A DNA stretch of 64,000 nt from a bacterium. GTDB taxonomy: Bacteria > Myxococcota_A > Bradymonadia > UBA7976 > UBA1532. A program made the position numbers and the translations under genes. Below the pieces are notes generated by a model. It was not told the DNA's origin and did no database searches. It saw nothing but the letters and a program-made list of their open reading frames with translations. Below are positions 1 to 8,341 of the stretch, in pieces. Position 1 is the first letter of the stretch. The number at the start of each line of letters is the position of its first letter. The stretch spans positions 124,001 through 188,000 of the forward strand of contig JAUHYW010000006.1 in assembly GCA_030426085.1 (NCBI GenBank), in the 5' to 3' direction.

Positions 1-154
1 CGAGGAAGGCCATGATCCGGGCGGTGTAGCGCCGGCCGGCCTCGCCGTCGAGGTCGGTGACCACCAGGATGCGGTCGAGCCGCACGTCGCCGGGGGCATA
101 GCGCGGCTTGCTCGCCGCGCGGAAGACGCTCTCGAACTGGTCGATGCGGGTCAT
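1..154 (-). CDS. Unrecognised protein, N-terminal 51 residues only
   Basis: The gene starts at an ATG read on the minus strand and runs off the left edge of the window, so only about 51 residues are visible. The protein begins MTRIDQFESVFRAA and then has a hydrophobic beta-strand-like stretch (RILVVTDLDGE). It is transcribed divergently from the kinase gene that starts at 280. The visible part has no signal peptide and no motif that I can assign to a family. The steady codon use and clean start make it likely to be a real gene. Confidence 0.6.
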   Translation of the reverse strand, partial: MTRIDQFESVFRAASKPRYAPGDVRLDRILVVTDLDGEAGRRYTARIMAFL

Positions 155-279
155 CGCTCCCCCCGGGGCGTGTGGATTCGGCGGGCAGCATGCCATCGCG
201 GGCGAGCGGGATCGAGTGTGAGTTGCAACCGTCGGCCGGCTGGGTTCTCCTCGGAGGTGGAGCAATTCGAGGAGCCAGC

Positions 280-3200
280 ATGCGCAGCCGACGGGGTCGG
301 CCCGATCAGATCGGCCGCTACGAGGTGCGGGGCAACCTGGGCGGCGGCGGCATGGGCGATGTCTACCGGGTGTTCGACCCGGTCACCGGGCGCGAGCTGG
401 CCCTCAAGGTGCTCAAGTTCACCTATCCCCGGGCGCTGCACTACTTCAAGCGGGAGTTCCGGGCGGTGGCGGCCCTGAGCCACCCCAACCTGGTGGGCCT
501 CTACGACCTGCACTACGCCGACGGGCAGTACTTCTACACGATGGAGATCGTGGAGGGCACCGACCTCTACATCCACGTCAACGGGCACAACCGGGTGGTG
601 ACCCACGCCCCGACCCTGACCCGCGTCGACCGCGTCGCCCGGCTGCGGGCGGACTTCGTGCAGCTCCTGCGGGGGCTGGCCTATCTGCACGCCCACGGGC
701 GCATCCACCGCGACATCAAGCCGAGCAACGTGCTGGTCGACAAGTCGGGGGTGCTCAAGCTGGTCGACTTCGGCATCGTCAAAGAGCTCTTGCCCGGCGG
801 CCTGGGGCAGAGCCTGTCCCAGGTGTTCGGCACCTCGACCTACTTCAGCCCCGAGCAGTCCCTCGGCTCGCAGGTGACGGCGGCGACCGATCTGTACGCC
901 GCGGGGGTGGTGCTCTACGAGCTGCTGGCCGGCACCCCGCCGTTCGAGGGCGAGAGCGCCGAGGTGGCGGTGATGCACCGCGAGCAGCCCCCGCCGTCTC
1001 TGGTGCAGCGGGTGCCCGGCGTGCCGCCCGATCTGGCGCTGGTGTGCATGGAGCTGCTCAAGAAGGCGCCCACCGATCGCCCGTCGGCGGTCGAGGCCCT
1101 CGAGATGCTCAAGGCCGAGGTGGAGCCGGTGGTGGCGGCCACCGAGTTCGTCGGCCGCCGCCCGGCCCGCAAGGTGCTGCATCAGGCGCTGTCCGACGTG
1201 CGCGGGGGGCAGGGGCGGCTGGTGGTGGTCGAGGGGCCGGCGGGCATCGGCAAGTCGGCGCTGATCGAGGAGTTCGGCCGCGAGGCCCGGCTGTATGGCG
1301 CGGCGCTGTTCACCGGGGACTGCGTGGTGCGCGATCACGTGCCCCTGCGCGGCCTCGACACGGTGGTCGAGCGCATCGCCGAGGCCTATCGCCGGCAGAC
1401 GGCCCGGGTGCTGCGCCGCCAGCCGCGGGCGATGCGGGCGCCGCTCATCGCGGGGCTGACCTTCCTCGGCGAGCTGCTGCCGGCCCGGGAGCACGGCGAG
1501 CCGGACGGGACCCACAGCCTCGCGGAGTCGCTGAGCGGGTTGCTGACGAGCCTGGCCGGCAAGCGGCTGCTGGTGCTGGCGCTGGAGCAGGTGCACCTGG
1601 CCGACGAGAGCGTCTGCGAGGTGATCGAGGCCCTGCAAGGGGGCGGGCAGCCGCCGCCGGTGCTGCTGATCGTCACGGTGCAGCCGGACGGGGTGGCCCC
1701 CGACGGGCGGGTGGCGCAGCTCCTCGACTTCGTGGCCGATCTGCCCTCGACCCGCCGGGTGACCCTGGCCCCGTTCACCCTGGCCGAGACCCGGCAGCTC
1801 CTCGAAGATCAGCTCGACGCGGCGCCGTCGTGGCTGGCCGATCACATCCACGCCCAGACCCGGGGGGTGCCGCTCTTCGTGGCCGAGATGGTCGACGCCC
1901 TGCGCCGCGATCCCGACGCGGCCCCGCCGACGCTGGCCGACTCGGTGGCCCGGCGGCTGGCGACGCTCGACGGGCACGGGCTGGCGCTGGTCGAGCTGCT
2001 GGCGGTCAGCCGGCGCCCGCCGTCGGCGGGGGTGCTGCAAGCGGCGACCGGCCTCGACGTCGAGGGGGTGCATCAGGCGATGCGCCGGCTGTCGACCTCG
2101 GGGCTGGCCCACGTCGAGAGCACGCCCGATGGCGCGGTGATGCTGGTGCCCCGCCACCGGCTGCTGATGGATCTGGTGCGCCAGGGGCTCGACCCCGAGG
2201 CCCGCCAGGCGCGGCACGCCGATCTGGCCCGGGCCCACCAGTCGGCGGGCGACGCCCGGGAGGTCGAGCACCACTGGACCGCGGCCGGGCAGCCGGGGCA
2301 GGCGGTGCACTTCGCCAGCCGCACCGCGAGCCGGGCCCGGCACACCGACGAGGCCCCCCGGGCGGTGGCCCTGCTCGAGATGGCGCTGCACGGGGAGACC
2401 GACGCCGACCGCCGGGCGCAGCTCCTGCTCGATCTGTCCGACAGCCGGGCCCGCGCGGGGCGCTTCGCCGAGGCGGCCGAGGCGCTGTCCCGGCTGGCCG
2501 ACGAGCACCCGGCGGAGGGGCGGCGCTGGCGGCCGCGGCGGGCTCAACTGCTGCTGCTCGCCGGCGACGTGTCGGGCTTCGACGCGCTGGCCGACGGGCT
2601 GCCCGAGGCCGCCCGCCCCCCGCTGGCGGCGCTGCTGGCGGGCATCGATCCGCTGCGGGCCGAGGCGACGCTGGGCGAGGCGTCGGGGCCCCGGGCGGAC
2701 GTGATCCGGGCCCGGCTGCTGGCCGGCCGCCCGGGGCTGGCCGACGTGGAGGAGGCCGAGGCGCTGCTCGATCTGCACCGCGACGAGGGGCGCCACGGCG
2801 ACGCCGCGCGGCGGGCGGCCTACGCCCTGGCCCGGGTGGCGGTGTTCGAGGCCCGGGGCTGGCTGGGCGAGGCGCAGGAGGTCGTCGAGGAGGCCGGGGT
2901 CCTGCTGCTGCACCGCATGCCGACCCACGACCCGGTGCGCGCCGAGTTGATGCTGGCCCGGGCCCGGCTGGATCTGGAGCGGGGGCAGCTCAAGGCGGCC
3001 CGCATGGCGCTGCGCCCGCTGAACAACGGATCCGGGGCCCGCTCGGGCGCGCTGCGGCTGTTGCAGGCCCGGCTGCACCTCGAGGCGGGGGAGATCCGGG
3101 CCGCCGATCGGGTCGTCGCCGAGCTGGAGGCGACCCCCGCGCCGGGCGACGACCGCGTCAGCCTGGGCCTGGGGCTGCTGCGGGCCCGGCGGCGGCTGTA

Positions 3201-3675
3201 TCAGGGCGAGGCGGACACCGCGCTGATCGATCTGCGGGCGGTGGCGGCCCACCGCCTGAGCGGGCGGCGGGGGCCGATGGCCGAGCAGGCGATCCTGCGG
3301 GCCCGGGCCCGGCTGACCCGGGCGTTGCAGGGGCTGGCCCGGGGGCGGGTGGCGCCCGATCCGCTGGCCGACTCCCGGCTGGAGCTGGAGCGCCTCGAGC
3401 CGCCGCCCCGGACGTGGCCCGAGCTGGTGGCGGCGTTCGAGGCGCTGGTGGCCGACGATCTGCCGACCGCGGCGATGCGCATCGACCGGCTCACCCGGTC
3501 CGACGCCCGCCCCGACCATCCGATCGTGCTGGCGCTGGTGCGGGCGCTGCTGGCGGCGATCCGGGGCCGGCAGGGGCGCGACCCCCGGCAGGAGCGCAAA
3601 CGCGCCGAGCGGCTGGTGGCCGACGTGGGGGCGATCACGCCGCCCGAGATGACGGCGCTGAAGGGGCTGGTCTGA
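280..3675 (+). CDS. Hybrid Ser/Thr protein kinase with AAA ATPase and TPR-like regions
   Basis: This is a predicted cytoplasmic 1131-residue signalling protein. The N-terminal Hanks-type kinase has a glycine loop (GNLGGGGMGDVY), the ATP-binding Lys at K43, the catalytic loop HRDIKPSN at 143-150 and DFG at 163-165. A second nucleotide-binding domain follows, with FVGR near 290 and a Walker A motif GPAGIGKS at 319-326, as in AAA_16/STAND ATPases. The rest is Ala/Leu/Arg-rich helical sequence resembling TPR repeats. The start at 280 has a GAGGAG ribosome-binding site; an upstream in-frame ATG at 172 lacks one. This kinase-ATPase-TPR architecture is common in myxobacteria. Its substrate cannot be inferred. 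Confidence 0.88.
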   Translation: MRSRRGRPDQIGRYEVRGNLGGGGMGDVYRVFDPVTGRELALKVLKFTYPRALHYFKREFRAVAALSHPNLVGLYDLHYADGQYFYTMEIVEGTDLYIHVNGHNRVVTHAPTLTRVDRVARLRADFVQLLRGLAYLHAHGRIHRDIKPSNVLVDKSGVLKLVDFGIVKELLPGGLGQSLSQVFGTSTYFSPEQSLGSQVTAATDLYAAGVVLYELLAGTPPFEGESAEVAVMHREQPPPSLVQRVPGVPPDLALVCMELLKKAPTDRPSAVEALEMLKAEVEPVVAATEFVGRRPARKVLHQALSDVRGGQGRLVVVEGPAGIGKSALIEEFGREARLYGAALFTGDCVVRDHVPLRGLDTVVERIAEAYRRQTARVLRRQPRAMRAPLIAGLTFLGELLPAREHGEPDGTHSLAESLSGLLTSLAGKRLLVLALEQVHLADESVCEVIEALQGGGQPPPVLLIVTVQPDGVAPDGRVAQLLDFVADLPSTRRVTLAPFTLAETRQLLEDQLDAAPSWLADHIHAQTRGVPLFVAEMVDALRRDPDAAPPTLADSVARRLATLDGHGLALVELLAVSRRPPSAGVLQAATGLDVEGVHQAMRRLSTSGLAHVESTPDGAVMLVPRHRLLMDLVRQGLDPEARQARHADLARAHQSAGDAREVEHHWTAAGQPGQAVHFASRTASRARHTDEAPRAVALLEMALHGETDADRRAQLLLDLSDSRARAGRFAEAAEALSRLADEHPAEGRRWRPRRAQLLLLAGDVSGFDALADGLPEAARPPLAALLAGIDPLRAEATLGEASGPRADVIRARLLAGRPGLADVEEAEALLDLHRDEGRHGDAARRAAYALARVAVFEARGWLGEAQEVVEEAGVLLLHRMPTHDPVRAELMLARARLDLERGQLKAARMALRPLNNGSGARSGALRLLQARLHLEAGEIRAADRVVAELEATPAPGDDRVSLGLGLLRARRRLYQGEADTALIDLRAVAAHRLSGRRGPMAEQAILRARARLTRALQGLARGRVAPDPLADSRLELERLEPPPRTWPELVAAFEALVADDLPTAAMRIDRLTRSDARPDHPIVLALVRALLAAIRGRQGRDPRQERKRAERLVADVGAITPPEMTALKGLV

Positions 3676-3702
3676 GGGCCCGGAGCGGGCTCGGGGCGGG
3701 CG

Positions 3703-4974
3703 TCAGACCGACAGCGGGGGCTGGATCAACCAGCCGCTCTCCTCGCCGATCTTGAGGATCTCGTCGTCGCCGCCCTTGTCGATCACCAGGCAGGTGTCGT
3801 CGCAGTTCTCCATCAGCTCGAGGTCGTTCATCGAGTCGCCGGCCACGAACACCGGGCTGCGGCCGACGATGTCGAGGAACATCTCGAGCTTGCCCTCCCC
3901 CACCGGCGACGGCTCGACGATGCGGTCGGTGTAGCGCCCGCCCTGAGTCTGCAGCTCGACCGCGAGCACCCGCTCCTCGGGGAAGCCGATGCGCCGGGCG
4001 AGCGCCTTGACGATGTAGGCGTTCGACGCGCTGACGATCCAGGTCTGGAAGCCCTGGTTCTCGAGCGCCCCGATCAGCTCGACCATCTCGATGTAGACCC
4101 GGATGCCGGTGGGCACCACCAGCCCGGCGAAGGGGGGGCCGTAGGGGATGTCCTCCTGGCCCAGCGGCCGGCCGAGCTCGTACTCCAGCACCTCTTCGCA
4201 CAGATCGGCGACGGTGCGCTCGTGCTGGCCGCGCAGCATGCGCACGGCGAACGAGTAGGCCACGTCGTGGCCCTCGGTCTCGAGCAGGGTGTGGTAGGCC
4301 CCCATCATGCCCGCCCGGTAGCGGCGGTAGGCGGCGGTGTCGTGCACCTCGTTGTCGTGGCGCCCGGCGACCGCCTTGTAGGCCGCGTTGAGCGCGTCCC
4401 GCCCCAGGCGGTCGGGCACGAGGTGCTGCCAGAAGCCGCGGTCGGTGTTCAGCTTCCGCCGGGTGATCATGTAGCGCATCATCGCCTCGCCCACGTCGTG
4501 GTGGATGAGGGTGCCGTCGCAGTCGAAGATCGCCAGCGGCGGGCGCTCGGGGTCGTAGTCGGGGCTGTGCACCCCATAGCGGTCGATCAGCGCCAGCAGC
4601 GCGGTGTAGACTTCAGGCTGCCACGCCCCGAGGGGCAGCAGCGGCGACTCCTCGATCGGGGGCGCCTCTTCCTGCTCGACCTCGGTGGCCTCGCCGGCTT
4701 CGATCGCCTCACCGGCCTCGGTGGCCTCGCCGGCTTCGATCGCCTCACCGGCCTCGGTGGCCTCGCCGGCTTCGGTCGCCTCACCGGCCTCGGTGGCCTC
4801 GCCGGCTTCGGTCGCCTCACCGGCCGCGGTGGCCTCGCCGGCTTCGGTCGCCTCGCTGACCTCGGTGGCCTCGCCGGCTTCGATCGCCTCGCTGGCCTCG
4901 GTGGCCTCACCGGCCTCGATCTCGATCTCTTCGGCCGACGCTTCGGGCAGAGGGCCGTCGTCGTGTTCTTTCAT
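3703..4974 (-). CDS. HAD-superfamily phosphatase (PSP-like) with acidic repeat N-terminus
   Basis: This 423-residue protein contains a haloacid-dehalogenase fold of the phosphoserine-phosphatase type. Motif I is FDCDGTL at 150-156 with D151 as the expected nucleophile and D153 as the acid/base. Later come a Ser motif (VSASNAY) and motif IV (GDSMND). Residues 20-99 are a low-complexity tail of E-A-G-E-A-T hexapeptides, encoded by a repeat tract. No signal peptide is seen. Such PSP-like enzymes act on small phosphorylated metabolites; the substrate is unknown. It is convergent with the upstream kinase gene and head-to-tail with the DUF2330 gene. Confidence 0.8.
   Translation of the reverse strand: MKEHDDGPLPEASAEEIEIEAGEATEASEAIEAGEATEVSEATEAGEATAAGEATEAGEATEAGEATEAGEATEAGEAIEAGEATEAGEAIEAGEATEVEQEEAPPIEESPLLPLGAWQPEVYTALLALIDRYGVHSPDYDPERPPLAIFDCDGTLIHHDVGEAMMRYMITRRKLNTDRGFWQHLVPDRLGRDALNAAYKAVAGRHDNEVHDTAAYRRYRAGMMGAYHTLLETEGHDVAYSFAVRMLRGQHERTVADLCEEVLEYELGRPLGQEDIPYGPPFAGLVVPTGIRVYIEMVELIGALENQGFQTWIVSASNAYIVKALARRIGFPEERVLAVELQTQGGRYTDRIVEPSPVGEGKLEMFLDIVGRSPVFVAGDSMNDLELMENCDDTCLVIDKGGDDEILKIGEESGWLIQPPLSV
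4678..4917 (-). repeat. In-frame tandem repeat coding E-A-G-E-A-T
   Basis: The DNA encoding residues 20-99 of the HAD protein is built from about thirteen 18-base units, partly organised as 36-base pairs, that read alternately as EAGEAT, EAGEAI and EVSEAT. The units are near-identical at DNA level, pointing to recent slippage or unequal recombination. The length keeps the frame. Confidence 0.85.
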
Positions 4975-4999
4975 GGGATCCTGGTCCGTGGGTGGAGGA

Positions 5000-6283
5000 T
5001 CAGCCGCGCCGGCGGATGCCGGGCAGGCACAGGCACAGGGAGAGCAGCAGCCACAGGGGCCAGCCGGCGCCGCCGAGGCCGGGGGCGGCCACGCAGCCGC
5101 TCGACCCGCCGCCCCCGTCGCCGTCGCCGTCCTCGCCGCCGTCGGCGGTCAGCGGGCCGCCGTCCATCGACCCGGTGGGGTCCATGTCGGGCTCGGGGTC
5201 GGGGCCCATGTCGGGCTCGGGGTCGGGGCCCATGTCGGGCTCGATCGGCCCGCCGCACATGTAGCCCTCGACGGCGTGCTCGCGGACGACCTCGCCGCTG
5301 CCCGCGTCGCGCAGCACGATGAAGGCCATGTTGTTGCGCAGCGCCGCCGGCAGGGCCCGGGCCCGCAGCCGGGTCAAGAACCCGGCCCCGGCCGCCGCCG
5401 CGAGGTCGGGGTCGGCGAAGGTGTCGCCGGCGACCGGGCGGGCGCTCTCGATGATGAAGCGCTGGCTCTGCTGAGCGCCGACCTGCATGTCGAAGGACGG
5501 CACGTAATCGGTCTCGGTGGGCGAGATGAAGCGGATGCGGCCGTAATCCAGCTCGTCGGTCGGGAAGTTGGCCCGGGCCCGGGCGTCGTCGAAGACCCAC
5601 AGGACCATGTCCGCCGGGCTCATGCCGGCCGACGGCGCGAGCAGGCGCAGGCCGAGCTTGATCTCGTCGGCGGCCTCCATCGGGTAGCGGATGCTGACGA
5701 TGGGGTCGATGCGGTTGACGCCCAGATCGGCGGTGTCGATGCGCACCGCGGCGAGCATGTAGTTCTCGTCGATGACCCGGGTGACCCCGTCGGCCATCGC
5801 CATGTCGAGGGTGATGCCCAGCCCGTCGAGGTAGTTGTCGAGGTCCCCCATCACGATCTCGGTGACCGTGAAGAAGCGGGTCGGCAGGGCCATCTGGTTG
5901 GCCGGGCCGTACTGCTCGATCTGGGGGATGGGCTGGCGGGCGCCGGTGGGCATGCCGTCGCACTCGCCGGTGAAGACCGGCCAGGTCTCCATGGCCAGCG
6001 TGTCGAGCGCCGCCTGGGGCAGCACGCCCGAGCGCACCCCGTCTTCGGGGGGGTCGGTGAAGTTCGGCAGCGGCACGAGCCACACCGCGCTGGCCGGCGT
6101 GCCCACGTAGCGCGCCTGGATGTTGAGGGTGACGTCGTCGGCCCCGCGCACGATCATCGCCCGCGAGGCGCTGATCGTGCCGCTGCCCTCGGGGGTGACC
6201 AGCCCGCCAAAAGCCCAAGCCTGCCCCACGCTCGCGAGTACCGCCAGCGGCACCCACCACAGCCCCGTCCGATGCGCCCTCAT
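5000..6283 (-). CDS. DUF2330 exported protein with MYXO-CTERM-like tail
   Basis: The protein has a clear signal peptide (WWVPLAVLASVGQAWA) and a mature N-terminus starting FGGLVTPEGS. The block VTLNIQARYVG followed by VWLVPLP matches what I know of DUF2330 proteins. The C-terminus has an acidic D-P-E-P-D-M-G-P repeat spacer, then a Cys, a hydrophobic segment and a terminal IRRRG. That layout is like the MYXO-CTERM sorting signal, so surface anchoring is likely. The start is the ATG at 6283; a GTG lies one codon upstream at 6286. The function of the family is unknown. Confidence 0.8.
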   Translation of the reverse strand: MRAHRTGLWWVPLAVLASVGQAWAFGGLVTPEGSGTISASRAMIVRGADDVTLNIQARYVGTPASAVWLVPLPNFTDPPEDGVRSGVLPQAALDTLAMETWPVFTGECDGMPTGARQPIPQIEQYGPANQMALPTRFFTVTEIVMGDLDNYLDGLGITLDMAMADGVTRVIDENYMLAAVRIDTADLGVNRIDPIVSIRYPMEAADEIKLGLRLLAPSAGMSPADMVLWVFDDARARANFPTDELDYGRIRFISPTETDYVPSFDMQVGAQQSQRFIIESARPVAGDTFADPDLAAAAGAGFLTRLRARALPAALRNNMAFIVLRDAGSGEVVREHAVEGYMCGGPIEPDMGPDPEPDMGPDPEPDMDPTGSMDGGPLTADGGEDGDGDGGGGSSGCVAAPGLGGAGWPLWLLLSLCLCLPGIRRRG

Positions 6284-6430
6284 CACGTCTCCGCGTACTC
6301 CTCTTATCCTGCGGCGGGGCCATCCCCACCGCCGGGCGACCGTAAGCCGCCGATCGGGCCGAAGTCAACTCACCGGCGCCCGTTCGACCCCCGGTTGCGC
6401 CCGCCGCCGGAGCCGTGCGACCACCGGCCG

Positions 6431-8341
6431 ATGTCCGACCTCCGCCATCGCCGCCTGTCCGTGCTGCGCGGCGCGCCCTCCGCGACCGCCGCCGCCGCCC
6501 GGGGCCTGCTCGCCGCCGCCCGGGATGGCCTGTGGATCGACCCCGAGGCCGATCCGCCGCCGGGCTTCACGGCCGCCGACCCCCGCGACCTGCGGCGGCA
6601 CCTGGGGCGGGCGTTCGACGGGGTGGCGCTGCTCGATCCCGACGCCGAGGCGCTCGGGCGGGCCCACGGCTGCGTGCGGGGGGGCGGCGCGCTGGTGATC
6701 CGGCTCTCACCCGGGGTGTCGAACCGCTGGCGGGCCCGGCTCGACGCCGCGATCGACCGGGCCGGCGGCGGATCACCCGCCCCGCTGACGCCCGTCATCG
6801 ACCGCCTGGGGGGCACCGCCGAGCAGGCGGCCGTGGTCGAGGCCCTCGCCGCGCTCTTCACCGGCCCGCGGGGCGCGGCGGTGGCCCTGCTCGCCGACCG
6901 CGGCCGGGGCAAGTCGGCGGCGCTGGGACTGGCGCTCGCCGGGCGGCCCGACGCAGCGCTGACCGGCCCGGCCCCGGCGGCGGTCGCCGAGGCCCGCCGC
7001 TTCGCCCCCGGGCTCGACTTCACCCCGCTGACCGATCTGCTGCGGGGCGACCGCCGCCCGGCCGTCATCGCGGTGGACGAAGCGGCTCAGATCCCGGTGC
7101 CCGCGCTGCGCCGCCTCGTCGAGCGCCACCCGCAGGCCCGCTTCGCGTTCGCCACCACCGCCCGGGGCTACGAGGGCACCGGGCGGGGCTTCGTGCTGCG
7201 GTTCCTCGCCTGGCTCGAGCGGGCCATGCCGGTGCGCCACCTGACGCTGCGGGCCCCCATCCGCTGGGCGGCGGGCGATCCGGTGGAGCGCTTCGTCTTC
7301 GACGCGCTTCTGCTCGACGCGACGCCGAGCGCCTTCGCCGAGGGCGACCCCGGCCCGCTGCGCGCGGTCCGGCTCGACCGGGGCGCGCTGGCCGCCGACG
7401 AAGCCCGGCTGCGGGCGGTGTTCGGGCTGCTGGTGCACGCCCACTACCGCACGACGCCCCGTGATCTGGCGCTGCTGCTCGACGCCCCGGGGGTGCACCT
7501 CTTCGCGCTGGAGACCGCCGGCCCCACGCCCCGGATCGGAGCGGTGAACCTGCTCGTCGAGGAGGGCCGCCTGCCGCCGGACGTCGCCCGGGGGCTGGCC
7601 CGGGGCGCCGCCCGCGTCCGGGGTCAGGCGCTGCCCGAGACGCTGGCCGCCGACGCCGCCCGCCCCGACGCCGCCGCTCTGTCGATGCTGCGCAGCGTGC
7701 GCATCGCGACCCACCCCGCCCTGCGCCGGATGGGGCTCGCCCGCCGGCTCACCGAGGCGGTGCACGCCGCGTTCGCGCCCGATCTGTTCGGCACGCTGTT
7801 CGGGGCGACCCCGGCCCTGCTCGCCTTCCGCCGCAGCCTGGGCTATCGGCTCGCGCGGCTGGGCGTATCGGGCGGCCGGCGGGCCGGCGAGCCGGCGGCG
7901 GTGATGATCCGGCCCCGCTCGGCGGCGGCTCGGGCGCTCGTCGCTGACCTGCAAGGGCACCTCGCCCGCGATCTGCCCCGCCAGCTCGCGCTGATGGCGG
8001 CCGATCAGACCCTCGACCCGGCGCTGGAGGCGGCGGCGCTGGTCGGGCTGCCCCGAGCGACGCCGCTCGATCCGGCGACCCGGGACGCGGTCGTGGCGAC
8101 CTACGCCTTCGGGCCCCGGCCGTTCGAGACCGCGGCGCTGCCCGTCCTGCGCTTCGTCGAGGCCCACCGGGCGGCGCTGGCCGAGCTGCCGCCGGACGCC
8201 CGGGCCGTGATCGAAGCGCGGGTGATCGAGGGCCGACCGTGGTCGGAGGTGGCGGGCGGCGTGCGCCCGGCGATGCGCGGGCTGCGGCGGGCGATCCGGG
8301 CGCTGGTGCGGCGGGTCGCGCCCGATCTCAGTCCAGGATGA
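6431..8341 (+). CDS. tmcA: tRNA(Met) cytidine acetyltransferase TmcA
   Basis: The 636-residue protein matches TmcA, which makes N4-acetylcytidine at the wobble base of elongator tRNA-Met using acetyl-CoA and ATP. An N-terminal domain is followed by a RecD-like helicase domain with a Walker A-like DRGRGKS and a Walker B-like VIAVDEAAQIP. The GNAT acetyltransferase block follows (SVRIATHPALRRMGLARRL) and then the C-terminal tail. The length is close to the E. coli enzyme (671). The start at 6431 gives an N-terminus typical of the family. Its 3' end overlaps the convergent kinase gene by 14 bases. Confidence 0.87.
   Translation: MSDLRHRRLSVLRGAPSATAAAARGLLAAARDGLWIDPEADPPPGFTAADPRDLRRHLGRAFDGVALLDPDAEALGRAHGCVRGGGALVIRLSPGVSNRWRARLDAAIDRAGGGSPAPLTPVIDRLGGTAEQAAVVEALAALFTGPRGAAVALLADRGRGKSAALGLALAGRPDAALTGPAPAAVAEARRFAPGLDFTPLTDLLRGDRRPAVIAVDEAAQIPVPALRRLVERHPQARFAFATTARGYEGTGRGFVLRFLAWLERAMPVRHLTLRAPIRWAAGDPVERFVFDALLLDATPSAFAEGDPGPLRAVRLDRGALAADEARLRAVFGLLVHAHYRTTPRDLALLLDAPGVHLFALETAGPTPRIGAVNLLVEEGRLPPDVARGLARGAARVRGQALPETLAADAARPDAAALSMLRSVRIATHPALRRMGLARRLTEAVHAAFAPDLFGTLFGATPALLAFRRSLGYRLARLGVSGGRRAGEPAAVMIRPRSAAARALVADLQGHLARDLPRQLALMAADQTLDPALEAAALVGLPRATPLDPATRDAVVATYAFGPRPFETAALPVLRFVEAHRAALAELPPDARAVIEARVIEGRPWSEVAGGVRPAMRGLRRAIRALVRRVAPDLSPG

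Noticed and set aside
151-3519. Long minus-strand open frame opposite the kinase gene
   Set aside because: High GC content keeps the antisense frame open; the translation is a Gln/Arg/Pro/His-rich shadow without domains, while the plus strand has a clear kinase.
4685-6430. Upstream extension of the TmcA frame through the HAD and DUF2330 genes
   Set aside because: It is antisense to two good genes and has repeats of Ala/Ser/Val from the repeat tract. TmcA homology starts at 6431.
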